NCBI GenBank assembly: GCA_027484655.1 | Contig: JAIXSM010000027.1 | Coordinates: forward strand, 248,001-312,000 | Source of the DNA: Hyphomicrobiales bacterium | Lineage (GTDB): Bacteria; Pseudomonadota; Alphaproteobacteria; Rhizobiales; Beijerinckiaceae | Direction of reading: 5' to 3' | DNA: 64,000 nt | In this document: piece after piece, positions 52,358-60,458 of the stretch | Position numbering within the stretch: the stretch's first letter is position 1 | Layout of the letters: each line of letters begins with the position of its first letter | Notes under the pieces: generated by a model | What the model was told of the DNA's origin: nothing | The model's database searches: none | The model's input: only the letters and a program-made list of their open reading frames with translations | Position numbers and translations under genes: made by a program

Positions 52358-53623
52358 TCAATCAGGCAGACCAAAGTCCTTATCGATCCCGGTCGCGTAC
52401 TCCCCGGCGCTCCATGCCCCGGGGTGTCGGCGGGCGACGCCGCGCAGATCGCCCACATTGAAGCATCCAAGTTGGCCAAGCGTGGCGCGCAGATCCTCGG
52501 TGAGCACGCGCATCAGGTGGCCCGGCCCCTCCGGGCCCAGCGCGCCAAGGCTCCACAGGAACGCCTTGCCGGCGAAGGCTGCGTCCGCCCCCAGCGCGAT
52601 CGCGCGGGCCACATCCACGCCGTTGCGTACGCCCGAGTCAAAAATCAGGGCCGCCTTGCCAGCCACCTCCCGCGCAATGGCGGGCAGCGCGTCGATGGGC
52701 GCGGGAAGGGCCTCGATCTGGCGTCCGCCATGGTTGGTGACGAACAAGCCGTCGACGCCCAGCGCGAGCGCCTTGCGGGCGTCGCTCGGGTGCAGGACGC
52801 CCTTGAGGATCAGCGGCCCGCGCCAGACCTCGCGATAGCGCGCGATTTCGTCCCAGGTGAACGCGCCGCCCGATTCACGGCGAATGAACTCCGCCGCCTC
52901 GGCGATCGTGGGCGATGGTTTCATGTACGGCGTGAGCGAGGCGAAGCGCGGAATGCCGTTGCGCAGCATGGCGGCGAGCCACCACGGCGAGGTGAGCGCG
53001 TCGAGACGCAGCTTCATGGTGAGCTTGAAAGGGTTGACGATGCCGCTCTTCGTCTCGCGCGGGCGCACGGTGCGGATGGGCGTGTCGATGGTCAGCACAA
53101 GAGCCTGGGCGCCAGCGGCTGCAGCGCGTCGCGCGAGGTCGAGGCCGATGCGGTGATTGTCGCGATGGAACCGGTAGAGCTGGAACCACAACACATCCGG
53201 CGCCATGGCGGCGGCTGTCTCCACGTCCACGCCTGACAGAACGCCGAGCGTGTAGGGGATGCGATGGGCTTGCGCCGCGCGCGCCAGGTAGGTCTCAGCG
53301 CCGGGGTATGCAGTCCCTGGCCCGCCGATGGGCGACACGCCGGTGGGGGCCGCGTAGCTCTTGCCAAACAGCGTGACGCCGCAGGCCGGCGGACTGACGA
53401 CACGCCCGTAGCGCGGCGCCAGCTCTACGGCGTCCAGCGCATTCCAGTTTCGCCTGATCCCGGTGTCATCCCCCGCGCCGCCGTCCATGTACTCGAAGGC
53501 GAAGCGCGGCATCCGGCGACGCGCCCGCGCGCGTAAGTCCATGGCGGTGGGGTAGGCGCGCATGAGCGCCATTTCGCGTTGGGCGCGCTGGGGGTCGGGG
53601 GCGTTTCCTCGTGTGGCGTCCAT
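52358..53623 (-). CDS. FMN-dependent alpha-hydroxy-acid dehydrogenase (LldD / glycolate oxidase / mandelate dehydrogenase family)
   Basis: A TIM-barrel flavoenzyme of up to 421 residues that oxidises an L-alpha-hydroxy acid. FMN and active-site features are SPIGGPGTAYPGAE, LVLTIDTPIRTVRPRE, ILKGVLHPSDA, and the catalytic histidine in FVTNHGGRQIE, then IFDSGVRNGVDV. The NHGGRQLD of most members is NHGGRQIE here. The start is uncertain: ATG 53623 lacks a good ribosome site, and an ATG about 18 codons on (MALMRAYP) is a possible alternative that gives a length nearer the family norm. The MFS gene ends 38 bases upstream on the same strand. Confidence 0.88.
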   Translation of the reverse strand: MDATRGNAPDPQRAQREMALMRAYPTAMDLRARARRRMPRFAFEYMDGGAGDDTGIRRNWNALDAVELAPRYGRVVSPPACGVTLFGKSYAAPTGVSPIGGPGTAYPGAETYLARAAQAHRIPYTLGVLSGVDVETAAAMAPDVLWFQLYRFHRDNHRIGLDLARRAAAAGAQALVLTIDTPIRTVRPRETKSGIVNPFKLTMKLRLDALTSPWWLAAMLRNGIPRFASLTPYMKPSPTIAEAAEFIRRESGGAFTWDEIARYREVWRGPLILKGVLHPSDARKALALGVDGLFVTNHGGRQIEALPAPIDALPAIAREVAGKAALIFDSGVRNGVDVARAIALGADAAFAGKAFLWSLGALGPEGPGHLMRVLTEDLRATLGQLGCFNVGDLRGVARRHPGAWSAGEYATGIDKDFGLPD

Positions 53624-53661
53624 TGTCTGGCTCGTCCGCTGTCTGGTTCGATTGGTGAGTT

Positions 53662-54888
53662 TTATCGGAACGTTGCGCGGTTGCGCAGGTCCGGGAACAT
53701 TCGCATCCACAGGGCCGCCGCGCCGATGGCTGCGACGCCGCCGGCGATCACCGCCGGCACGACCCCGAACACCGCCGCCATCGCGCCCGCGCGAAACTCG
53801 CCGAGTTCGTTGGAGGTGCCCGCGACGATGGTGTGAACCGCGAGGACACGTCCGCGCACCTCATTGGGCGTCTCGACCTGGATCAGCGTCTGGCGGACGA
53901 GCACGCTGAACATGTCAGCCGCCCCGAGGATGACGAGAAACAGGATGGCGGGCAGCACATGGGTCGACAGGCCGAAGCCGATTGTCGCCAGACCGAACAC
54001 GGCGACGGCCGCAAACATCGTGCGCCCCACATGCCAGCGGAAAGTCAGGTTGGCGATGAGCAGGGAGGCCGCGAGGCCGCCGATGGCCGGCGCCGAGCGC
54101 AGCACGCCGAGCGCCCATGGCCCCGCGTCGTAGACATCCTGCACGAACACAGGCAGCAGGGCCACGACGCCGCCGAGCAGAACGGCGATGAGATCGAGGC
54201 TCATGGCCCCCAGAATCACCGGGCATTTCCAGATGAAGCGATAGCCCGCCAGCAGCATCTGCAACGTCACAGGCGGCTTGCCCAGACGCCGCTCCGGACG
54301 GCGCAGCAGGAGCGAGAACGTGGTGGCTGCCGCGAAGGCCGCGCATGCGGCGAGGAATGGCGCGATTTCGCCCAAGGGCAGCAGCAGGCCGCCAACGATA
54401 GGCCCCGATATCGCGGAGGCCTGCACCAGCGAATTGTGCCAGGCCAGCGCGGACGGATACTCCGGCTCGGGCACAATCGACATCATCAGCGCATGCCCCG
54501 CGGGATTCGCGAAGGAGCGGGCGGAGCCGATCGCAAACACCGCGACATAGACGACCCATACGTTGCTCGCGATGGATCCCCCGCCGACCATGGCGGTGAG
54601 CCCCGCCGCCACCGCCGCCATGACGGAGCAACAGGCGATCATGATCGCCCGCCTGTCGTACCGGTCAGCCGCCGGGCCGGTGAGTATCGAGAGGGGCACG
54701 GCGGGGATGAACGCGGCGAGACCGACGAGGCCGAGGGCGAACGGGTCGCTGGTCAGCGAATAGACCAGCCAGCCAATGGCGACGGTCATGATCTGCACGC
54801 CCAGGCCCCACATGAAGCGGGATGCGACGTAGAGGCGGTAATCCCGATGGCGGAAAACCGCCCGTCCCGCCCGCAACGTGTCGCCCAT
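53662..54888 (-). CDS. MFS transporter (MFS_3 / DHA3-like exporter)
   Basis: A 408-residue permease with 12 predicted helices. It starts FRHRDYRLYVASRFMWGLG, and the loop between helices 2 and 3 reads GPAADRYDRR, the MFS signature. MSIVPEPEYPSALAWHNSLVQASAISGPIVGG and TPNEVRGRVLAVHTIV are typical of the MFS_3 group, which includes enterobactin-exporter-like proteins. Cargo unknown. Same strand as the alpha-hydroxy-acid dehydrogenase, likely one transcript. Confidence 0.88.
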   Translation of the reverse strand: MGDTLRAGRAVFRHRDYRLYVASRFMWGLGVQIMTVAIGWLVYSLTSDPFALGLVGLAAFIPAVPLSILTGPAADRYDRRAIMIACCSVMAAVAAGLTAMVGGGSIASNVWVVYVAVFAIGSARSFANPAGHALMMSIVPEPEYPSALAWHNSLVQASAISGPIVGGLLLPLGEIAPFLAACAAFAAATTFSLLLRRPERRLGKPPVTLQMLLAGYRFIWKCPVILGAMSLDLIAVLLGGVVALLPVFVQDVYDAGPWALGVLRSAPAIGGLAASLLIANLTFRWHVGRTMFAAVAVFGLATIGFGLSTHVLPAILFLVILGAADMFSVLVRQTLIQVETPNEVRGRVLAVHTIVAGTSNELGEFRAGAMAAVFGVVPAVIAGGVAAIGAAALWMRMFPDLRNRATFR

Positions 54889-55177
54889 TCCCGCGCCCCC
54901 CGTGGTTTTTCCCCTGACTCTCTACTGTCACGCCCCGCTGACGCAGGCAAATTCGCATCTGGAGTCCTGCTCCTGGCCTGCAACCAACCGGCCGCTTCAG
55001 CGTTGCCAAGGACTCAGCATGTCTGTGCGGCGGGCGCCCCGCGCGCCCTTCGGGAGGTGTCCGTCGGACCCATCTTGCTTCCGAAGGGTTTGTGGTGGTC
55101 TGATCTGAGGCGTCCAGCAGGCCGGACGCTGCGAGCCGTGACCGCTCGATCAGGCTGCGACGACACGGAAGGGTCCG

Positions 55178-55468
55178 ATGCGCGCACTTGTCACGCTGCT
55201 GCAATCCATCATCAACAAGGTCTATGCCCGCCTGTACGGTCCGCCCAAAGGCGGCCTCACGGAAGTCGAGTACGAGGCGATTACGCTGATCGCGCAGGAA
55301 GGTCGGGCGGCGCTTTCGAAGGCGCGCGAGCAGGCCGCGTTTTGCCAGCGTCGCGGCAGTGAACAGGGGCGCCTGTTCTGGATGCAGGTCGCTAACGAAA
55401 TTTCGTTGCGAACCAAGGGCAGGCCTCTGACCGACGCCGGCTCCGCGCGAGAGCGCAAGGGAGCCTGA
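55178..55468 (+). CDS. Hypothetical protein
   Basis: A 96-residue basic, helical protein with no known motif. It contains LTEVEYEAITLIAQEGRAALSKAREQAAFC and AFCQRRGSEQGRLFW, probably two long helices. GGAAGGG lies before ATG 55178. It may be soluble and small-domain; function unknown. It precedes the ion-channel gene by 89 bases on the same strand. Confidence 0.5.
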   Translation: MRALVTLLQSIINKVYARLYGPPKGGLTEVEYEAITLIAQEGRAALSKAREQAAFCQRRGSEQGRLFWMQVANEISLRTKGRPLTDAGSARERKGA

Positions 55469-55557
55469 ATCGGGCGCCAATTCCGCGTACGCTCTTGCAG
55501 GATCGGCCCGGGACGCCCCATGTAGCGCTGCAATGATGAGGCGGGGGCTTTGGTTGC

Positions 55558-56394
55558 ATGAACACTGCGGCGACGAATATGGGCGGGCTCCGTGATTTTC
55601 TTGAGAGCCGCCGCTTCACCAATTTCATCACTGGCGTGATTCTCGTCAATGCGGTGACGCTTGGGCTTGAGACCTCGCCCACCGCCATGGCGGCGACAGG
55701 CGGCGCGCTCCAGGTCATCGATACGTTATGCCTCGCCATCTTCACGCTGGAAATCCTCGCGAAGCTCGTCGTCTACCGCGGATCGTTCTTCAGAAGCGGC
55801 TGGAATATCTTTGATCTCGTCATCGTGGCGATTGCTTTGCTGCCTGCCTCTGGACCCCTCTCGGTGCTCCGCGCCATGCGTATCCTGCGTGTGCTGCGGC
55901 TCCTCTCCGTGGTGCCGGAGATGCGCCGGGTCGTTGGCTCTCTCCTCGCGGCCGTACCGGGCATGAGTTCGATCGCCGGCGTTATGTTGCTGCTCTACTA
56001 CGTCAGCGCGGTGCTCTCGACGAAGCTGTTCGGCGAGCGTTTCCCGGAATGGTTCGGCTCCATTGGAGAGTCCATGTACACGCTCTTCCAGGTCATGACC
56101 CTGGAAAGCTGGTCCATGGGGGTCGTGCGCCCGGTTATGGAGGTTTATCCGTGGGCGTGGGCCTTCTTCGTCCCGTTCATTCTCGTCACCACATTCGCCG
56201 TCGTGAACCTTGTCATCGCCGTCATCGTGAATTCGATGCAGTCCCTGCAGGAGTCCGAAGAACGCGCCGCTGCGGGCGACGCGGCGCCCCAGCCGGTTCG
56301 GGACGCTGATCTTGCGCAGGACATTGCCGCGCTACGGCGCGAGATCGCCGATCTCAAGACTGCGCTGGATGCGCGCGCCCGTCCCGGCGCTTGA
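55558..56394 (+). CDS. Voltage-gated ion channel, bacterial sodium channel (NaChBac/NavAb-type)
   Basis: A 278-residue six-helix channel subunit, active as a tetramer. The voltage sensor S4 has arginines at every third position (R105, R108, R111, R114). The selectivity filter is TLESWSM (181-187), the same as in NaChBac and NavAb, indicating sodium selectivity. S6 follows as FVPFILVTTFAVVNLVIAV. The C-terminal 30 residues form a coiled coil (LAQDIAALRREIADLKTAL) that holds the tetramer. Length matches the family. No partner genes are obvious. Confidence 0.94.
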   Translation: MNTAATNMGGLRDFLESRRFTNFITGVILVNAVTLGLETSPTAMAATGGALQVIDTLCLAIFTLEILAKLVVYRGSFFRSGWNIFDLVIVAIALLPASGPLSVLRAMRILRVLRLLSVVPEMRRVVGSLLAAVPGMSSIAGVMLLLYYVSAVLSTKLFGERFPEWFGSIGESMYTLFQVMTLESWSMGVVRPVMEVYPWAWAFFVPFILVTTFAVVNLVIAVIVNSMQSLQESEERAAAGDAAPQPVRDADLAQDIAALRREIADLKTALDARARPGA

Positions 56395-56503
56395 GAGCGC
56401 CGCTTTTCAGAAAACCGCGGGCGGAAGTGCGCATCAGGGCCTGTCTCAGGCTCCCAAGCGCGTTGTGAGCGCCGACTGGCGTCGCCCGTCCCGAAGATCG
56501 TTG

Positions 56504-57226
56504 TCAGCCGTGGCTTTGCAGGTCTTCGGTCAAGCGTTCCTGGAGCGCCTGGCGTCCCGCGAACCGGTATCCTTCGCCGCGCACGGCCCAGATCATTGAG
56601 GCTCGCCCGGTGGGATCGAGCTTGCGCCGCAACTTGCTCACAAGCATATCAACTGCGCGGCTGTGTTCACCGAAGCGGCGTCCGAGCGCCCCCCGCGCGA
56701 TCATCTCCCGTGTGAGCACCTTGTCGCCGGCGCTGATGAAGAGGCGCGCAAGCAGAAGTTCCGCTTCTGAAAGCTTGATGATGTGTTCGCAGCCAAGGCG
56801 TACGCAGCGCCGCTCCAGGTCCAGGACAAACGCTCCGAAGTCGATGATTTTGTTCGGACAGTTGATAGCGGGAATCCCCGCCAGGCGGCGCATGCGCAGG
56901 CGCAGTTCAGGAAGGCTCAGGGGCTTCACCATGTAATCTTCCGCGCCCAACTGAAAGGCCTTCAACCGGTCATCGACGCCGCTGCGCGCCGACAGGATAA
57001 TGGTAGGCACTTTCTGCTCGGCTGCCTCGCGCAGAAAGTCGAAGCTTTCCCCGTCCTCCAGTTCAAGATCGAGCAGCAGGATCTCGGGTTTGATGGTCGG
57101 AAGCATGAGGCGCGCCGACGCCTGGGATGAGGCTTCATGCACTTCGAACCTGCATCGTTTCAGGAAACTCGCCACCATTGCCCGGAATGGAGCCGCATCC
57201 TCCACGAGCAGAACGCGCGAAAGCAT
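56504..57226 (-). CDS. OmpR-type response regulator
   Basis: A 240-residue two-component regulator. The receiver (about 3-115) has E9/D10, phospho-acceptor D53 in LLLDLELEDGE and K100 in MVKPLSLPEL. The C-terminal winged helix (about 130-228) has the OmpR/PhoB look: KLSEAELLLARLF, REMIARGALG, VDMLVSKLRRKLDP and VRGEGYRFAG. ATG 57224-57226 follows AGGAGTG; the longer open frame reads through the Hpt gene region and is not used. No kinase is adjacent, but a divergent Hpt gene is. Confidence 0.9.
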   Translation of the reverse strand: MLSRVLLVEDAAPFRAMVASFLKRCRFEVHEASSQASARLMLPTIKPEILLLDLELEDGESFDFLREAAEQKVPTIILSARSGVDDRLKAFQLGAEDYMVKPLSLPELRLRMRRLAGIPAINCPNKIIDFGAFVLDLERRCVRLGCEHIIKLSEAELLLARLFISAGDKVLTREMIARGALGRRFGEHSRAVDMLVSKLRRKLDPTGRASMIWAVRGEGYRFAGRQALQERLTEDLQSHG

Positions 57227-57311
57227 TGACGGGCACTCCTTTTCAGCGGCACAAAGTGCAGCGGTTCGCCCATGGTGAGCTAGGTTAACCAGCATGTTCG
57301 GCGGGGTTTGA

Positions 57312-57644
57312 ATGGGGGCTATCGACGAAGGAGCGTTCAAGCGTCTCGTCGGCTTCATCGGAGGCGCCAGCCTCAAGCCCCTGATGGACGTGTGCGTTGA
57401 TGATCTTTCCGCCGCGCTTGAGCGCATGTCCCGAGCGGTGGAGGAAAAGGACGCCGCGCAGGTCAAGCGGGTCGCCCACATGATGGCAGGCGTCCTCGCC
57501 CAATACGCCTGTACGGCCCCAGCGCAGGCGGCGCGGTCGCTCGCCCACGGGTCGGATGAGGAGGCCCTCAACGGCGCCGAGCCTCTCCTTTCGGAGTGTC
57601 GCGCAGCCATCAGTGAGCTGCGCGCCCGCGCAGGGTCCATGTGA
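57312..57644 (+). CDS. Hpt-domain phosphotransfer protein
   Basis: A 110-residue four-helix protein matching the Hpt fold: the phospho-accepting histidine is H56 in VKRVAHMMAG, followed by a cysteine/alanine-rich helix (VLAQYACTAPAQAARSL) and an EPLLSECRAAISELRARA last helix. It would shuttle phosphate between a hybrid kinase and the response regulator encoded divergently 85 bases away. The G of the H-x3-G motif is kept. Assignment rests on this motif and the neighbour. Confidence 0.7.
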   Translation: MGAIDEGAFKRLVGFIGGASLKPLMDVCVDDLSAALERMSRAVEEKDAAQVKRVAHMMAGVLAQYACTAPAQAARSLAHGSDEEALNGAEPLLSECRAAISELRARAGSM

Positions 57645-57870
57645 GCCAAGTCTCGCTTTCCGCTGCGCGAATCGGGCCGCCAGTAAATGCTTGAATCGGA
57701 ATGTATCAGTCGGTAAACGAAGTATATCCAAATTGCGCATGTTTCTGTGCTGCGCTCCCAACTGCCTCCCCATCAAGGCGTTAAGGCCTTCATGCTCATC
57801 GCGGCAGCTTTGCCAGATCGTCTGGGCCTGGATCATGACGCTGGCGCTTTGCGACGCGCCTGGAGCATTT

Positions 57871-57906
57871 TCAGTCCAAGTGTCAGTCCAAGTGTTAGTC
57901 CAAGTG
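57871..57906. repeat. 12-base tandem repeat, three copies
   Basis: TCAGTCCAAGTG occurs at 57871-57882 and 57883-57894, and once more as TTAGTCCAAGTG at 57895-57906. Non-coding as far as can be told. Confidence 0.9.
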
Positions 57907-57922
57907 GATGCAGGTTGGACGT

Positions 57923-57989
57923 AAGAAAATGCCTAAAAAAATAGGCTAGAGCGGACGGCCTGATGCAATCAGGTCGGTTTCCGCTCTGG
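57923..57989. repeat. Dispersed palindromic intergenic element, copy 2
   Basis: A 42-base element at 57948-57989 begins AGAGCGGACG and ends CGGTTTCCGCTCTGG. It is palindromic: AGAGCGG at the left pairs with CCGCTCT at the right, and CCTGAT with ATCAGG in the centre. It matches the element at 52123-52164, and the upstream AAGAAAAT motif (57923) is also shared. Confidence 0.75.
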
Positions 57990-58150
57990 CAGGGAGGGGA
58001 TCCAGCCTGCTTCGAAGCCAATGCGCGAAGATGTGAACGCTTCACCCACCCCGCGGCCCGCCTGTCGCTGCTGACAAGCCGCCGGAGCCCCGTTAGTCTG
58101 CGGTCACATTTTGCGGGGGTCGCTCGCGACCCTGAGGTTGGAGAAAAAGC

Positions 58151-58981
58151 ATGAATGCACTGAAAGCCGTCCGGCGGTCGTTTGCGGCGTTTGCCGTTGC
58201 GGGCCTGATGTCCACCGTCGCTCTCGCCCAGCAGGCGCAGCCGTTTGAGCCGACCGTTGGTCAGGCTGGCAAGGACGTGGTGTGGGTGCCGTCGCCGCAG
58301 GCGCTGGTTGACCGCATGCTGGACATGGCCAAGGCCACGCCGAGCGATTACCTGATTGATCTGGGATCAGGAGACGGGCGCACGGTCATCACCGCAGCCA
58401 AGCGCGGGATCAATGCGCTCGGGATCGAGTACAACCCCGACATGGTCGAGTTGTCGAAGCGGAGCGCCGAGCGGGAGGGCGTCACCGCCCGCGCGACCTT
58501 CATGAAGGCCGACCTGTTCGAGACCGATTTCTCGAAGGCGACCGTCATCACGATGTTCCTGCTGCCGGACATCAATCGCCGCCTGCGCCCGAAGATTCTC
58601 GACATGAAGCCCGGCACGCGCATCGTCTCCAACACCTTTGACATGGGCGACTGGACGCCGGATCAGACCGCGGAAGCCGGCGGCGACTGCCGTTCGTATT
58701 GCCGCGCGCTCTTCTGGATCGTTCCGGCGAAGGTGGACGGCGCCTGGAGGGTCGGCCAGTCTGAACTGAAGATCGACCAGAAGTATCAGCGCTTCACCGG
58801 CTCCATGGCGGGGCAGGGCAACGTGGTCGCGACGATCACAGACGGCAAGCTGGTCGGCGATCAGATCAGCTTCACCGCCGGCGGCGTCGAGTACACGGGC
58901 CGCGTGACTGGCGACGCGATTGAGGGTGTGGCCAAGTCGGCCTCTGGCGAGACGCCGTGGAAGGCCGCGCGGGCGCGCTGA
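58151..58981 (+). CDS. Class I SAM-dependent methyltransferase with a Sec signal peptide
   Basis: A 276-residue protein. Residues about 1-26 form a clear signal peptide (basic start, hydrophobic core, STVALAQQ). The next part has the methyltransferase core: LIDLGSGDGRTVITAA as SAM loop, ALGIEYNP for the ribose-binding acid, and ATVITMFLLPDINRRLRP after strand 4. The last 75 residues are a beta-rich extension. SAM is not expected in the periplasm, so either the signal is not processed, or the protein is lipid-facing or has lost activity. A terminator follows at 59006. Confidence 0.82.
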   Translation: MNALKAVRRSFAAFAVAGLMSTVALAQQAQPFEPTVGQAGKDVVWVPSPQALVDRMLDMAKATPSDYLIDLGSGDGRTVITAAKRGINALGIEYNPDMVELSKRSAEREGVTARATFMKADLFETDFSKATVITMFLLPDINRRLRPKILDMKPGTRIVSNTFDMGDWTPDQTAEAGGDCRSYCRALFWIVPAKVDGAWRVGQSELKIDQKYQRFTGSMAGQGNVVATITDGKLVGDQISFTAGGVEYTGRVTGDAIEGVAKSASGETPWKAARAR

Positions 58982-59005
58982 GCCCCGACTGTTGAATGAA
59001 GATGG

Positions 59006-59032
59006 AAAGGCGGGCTGCGGCCCGCCTTTTTC
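59006..59032 (+). terminator. Rho-independent terminator
   Basis: AAAGGCGGGC (59006-59015) pairs perfectly with GCCCGCCTTT (59020-59029) around a TGCG loop and continues into a T run. It closes the methyltransferase gene and lies just before the convergent LpoA-like gene end, so it may serve both. Confidence 0.88.
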
Positions 59033-59042
59033 GTTTGGCGCT

Positions 59043-60266
59043 TCAGGCGCCCGATCCGAAGCTGCGCGGCGCTGGGCTCACGATGGTGGTGGTGCCGCTG
59101 CGGATCTGGAGGACGGAGAGGCCACGCTCGTTCTGACCGTCGCCCCGGAAGCGGAAGAGCCCGTCCGCTCCGTTGAACCCTGATGCATTGGTCAGGGCCT
59201 GCTCCGTGACGCCCCCCTGCAGATTGGTGAGTGCAGCGGCGAGAGACATGGCGTCGTAGGCGAGCGTAGAGATGCGCGTCGGGTCGCTGTTGAACTTCGA
59301 CCGGTACTTGGCGGCGTAGGCGTTGAAGCCGCTGTTGTCGGGCGCCGCGAACCATGCGCCTTGCAACATAGGCACGCGCAACACCCGGGTGTCGTTCCAC
59401 AAGCCTGTGCCGAGGATCTGAACGCGCGTCGGGTCGACACCGGCGGCGGTCAGCGCTTGGGCGACGCTGACCGTCTGGTCCGCCTGCTCCGGGATGAACA
59501 GCGCGTCGATCTGCCCCGCAACCGCCCCGATCTTCTGGGCCGCAGCGGTCACGTTTCCGCGCCCATAGCGCTCGATCGCCTGAACGCGCATGCCGCGCGC
59601 CGCCGCCGACTGCTGAAACTGCGCGATGGCGATGTTGCCATAGTCCGTCTCGGGCGCCAGCGCCGCAACGCTGCGCTTGCCCCGCGACGCGGCGAACTCG
59701 AGCACGCGGTCAACGTATCCTTCCACGAGGAAGGACAGCAGATAGACGCCGGGCCCCGCCGTCGATGCGTCGGTCGAAAACGCGATCATTGGCTTGCCGG
59801 CGGCGCGGGCCACGCGACCCGCCTCACGCACGCCGCCCGCATACAGCGGACCGATGATGACGTCGGCGCCTTCCGAAATAGCCGCCTGCGCCGCCGCGCG
59901 CGCGCCCTCGGGTGACGACTGGTCGTCCTTTACGATCACCGTCACCGCGCCGCCGCCCGCTTCCGCCACGGCGAGTTCCGCCGCGTTGCGCATGGATTGG
60001 CCGACTGCGCTCGGCCCGTCCTGTTGGGTCAGCGGAACGATCAGCGCAATGCGCTTGCCGCCGCCGCCGAAGTTGTCACCCGTCACGCCGGGGGCGGTGA
60101 GCGGGGTGGACTCGATGGGGAGCGTCGGGCTGACAGCCGCAGTCGGACGCACGCCCGAAGGGCCGCACCCGGCGAGCGCCACGATGGACACTGCCGACGC
60201 CGCGCCAAGAGCCCACGTGTTCCACTGCGGCAGTACGTCGCCGCGAAAGAAGTTCATGATCCGCAT
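59043..60266 (-). CDS. Penicillin-binding protein activator LpoA-like lipoprotein (periplasmic-binding fold)
   Basis: A 407-residue outer-membrane lipoprotein. The lipobox is LAGC near residue 31. The rest is a type I periplasmic-binding fold like LivJ and the LpoA C-terminal domain: RIALIVPLTQQDGPSAVGQSMRNAAELAV, VIIGPLYAGGV and ALAPETDYGN. ATG 60264-60266 is used; the longer open frame has no signal sequence. Divergent from rsmI-yraN, the same neighbourhood as E. coli lpoA (yraM). Role expected: regulating a cell-wall synthase, though alphaproteobacterial versions are less studied. Confidence 0.85.
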   Translation of the reverse strand: MRIMNFFRGDVLPQWNTWALGAASAVSIVALAGCGPSGVRPTAAVSPTLPIESTPLTAPGVTGDNFGGGGKRIALIVPLTQQDGPSAVGQSMRNAAELAVAEAGGGAVTVIVKDDQSSPEGARAAAQAAISEGADVIIGPLYAGGVREAGRVARAAGKPMIAFSTDASTAGPGVYLLSFLVEGYVDRVLEFAASRGKRSVAALAPETDYGNIAIAQFQQSAAARGMRVQAIERYGRGNVTAAAQKIGAVAGQIDALFIPEQADQTVSVAQALTAAGVDPTRVQILGTGLWNDTRVLRVPMLQGAWFAAPDNSGFNAYAAKYRSKFNSDPTRISTLAYDAMSLAAALTNLQGGVTEQALTNASGFNGADGLFRFRGDGQNERGLSVLQIRSGTTTIVSPAPRSFGSGA

Positions 60267-60458
60267 CTCTACCCCGCCGCGTCTGCCCGGGTCCGCTCGC
60301 CGCCCGCTTCGCAAGCGGGGCCAACCGCCGGCCATACCCGGCATTTAGCAGAAGTTAACGCCGAGTTCATCAGTGGTTGGCTGATTGTCCCGGTTCGTTC
60401 GAAAGAAAGGACAGCGAGACTGATTTACAGAACGATCCTGCTGACGTAGATTTCCGCC

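Larger units (their letters stand above)
57645..58150. other. Gene-free stretch with tandem and dispersed repeats
   Basis: About 505 bases. It holds a three-copy 12-base tandem repeat at 57871, a short inverted repeat GCCTA-TAGGC around an A tract at 57931-57945, and copy 2 of the palindromic element at 57948-57989. The last 60 bases contain the promoter of the secreted methyltransferase gene, not precisely located. Confidence 0.7.

Noticed and set aside
53833-55362. Long plus-strand open frame opposite the MFS gene
   Set aside because: Composition is rich in histidine, arginine and glycine without domains; the minus-strand frame has 12 helices and MFS signatures.
57963-58154. Small plus-strand frame before the secreted methyltransferase gene
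   Set aside because: It starts inside the palindromic repeat, has no ribosome site and no plausible protein features.
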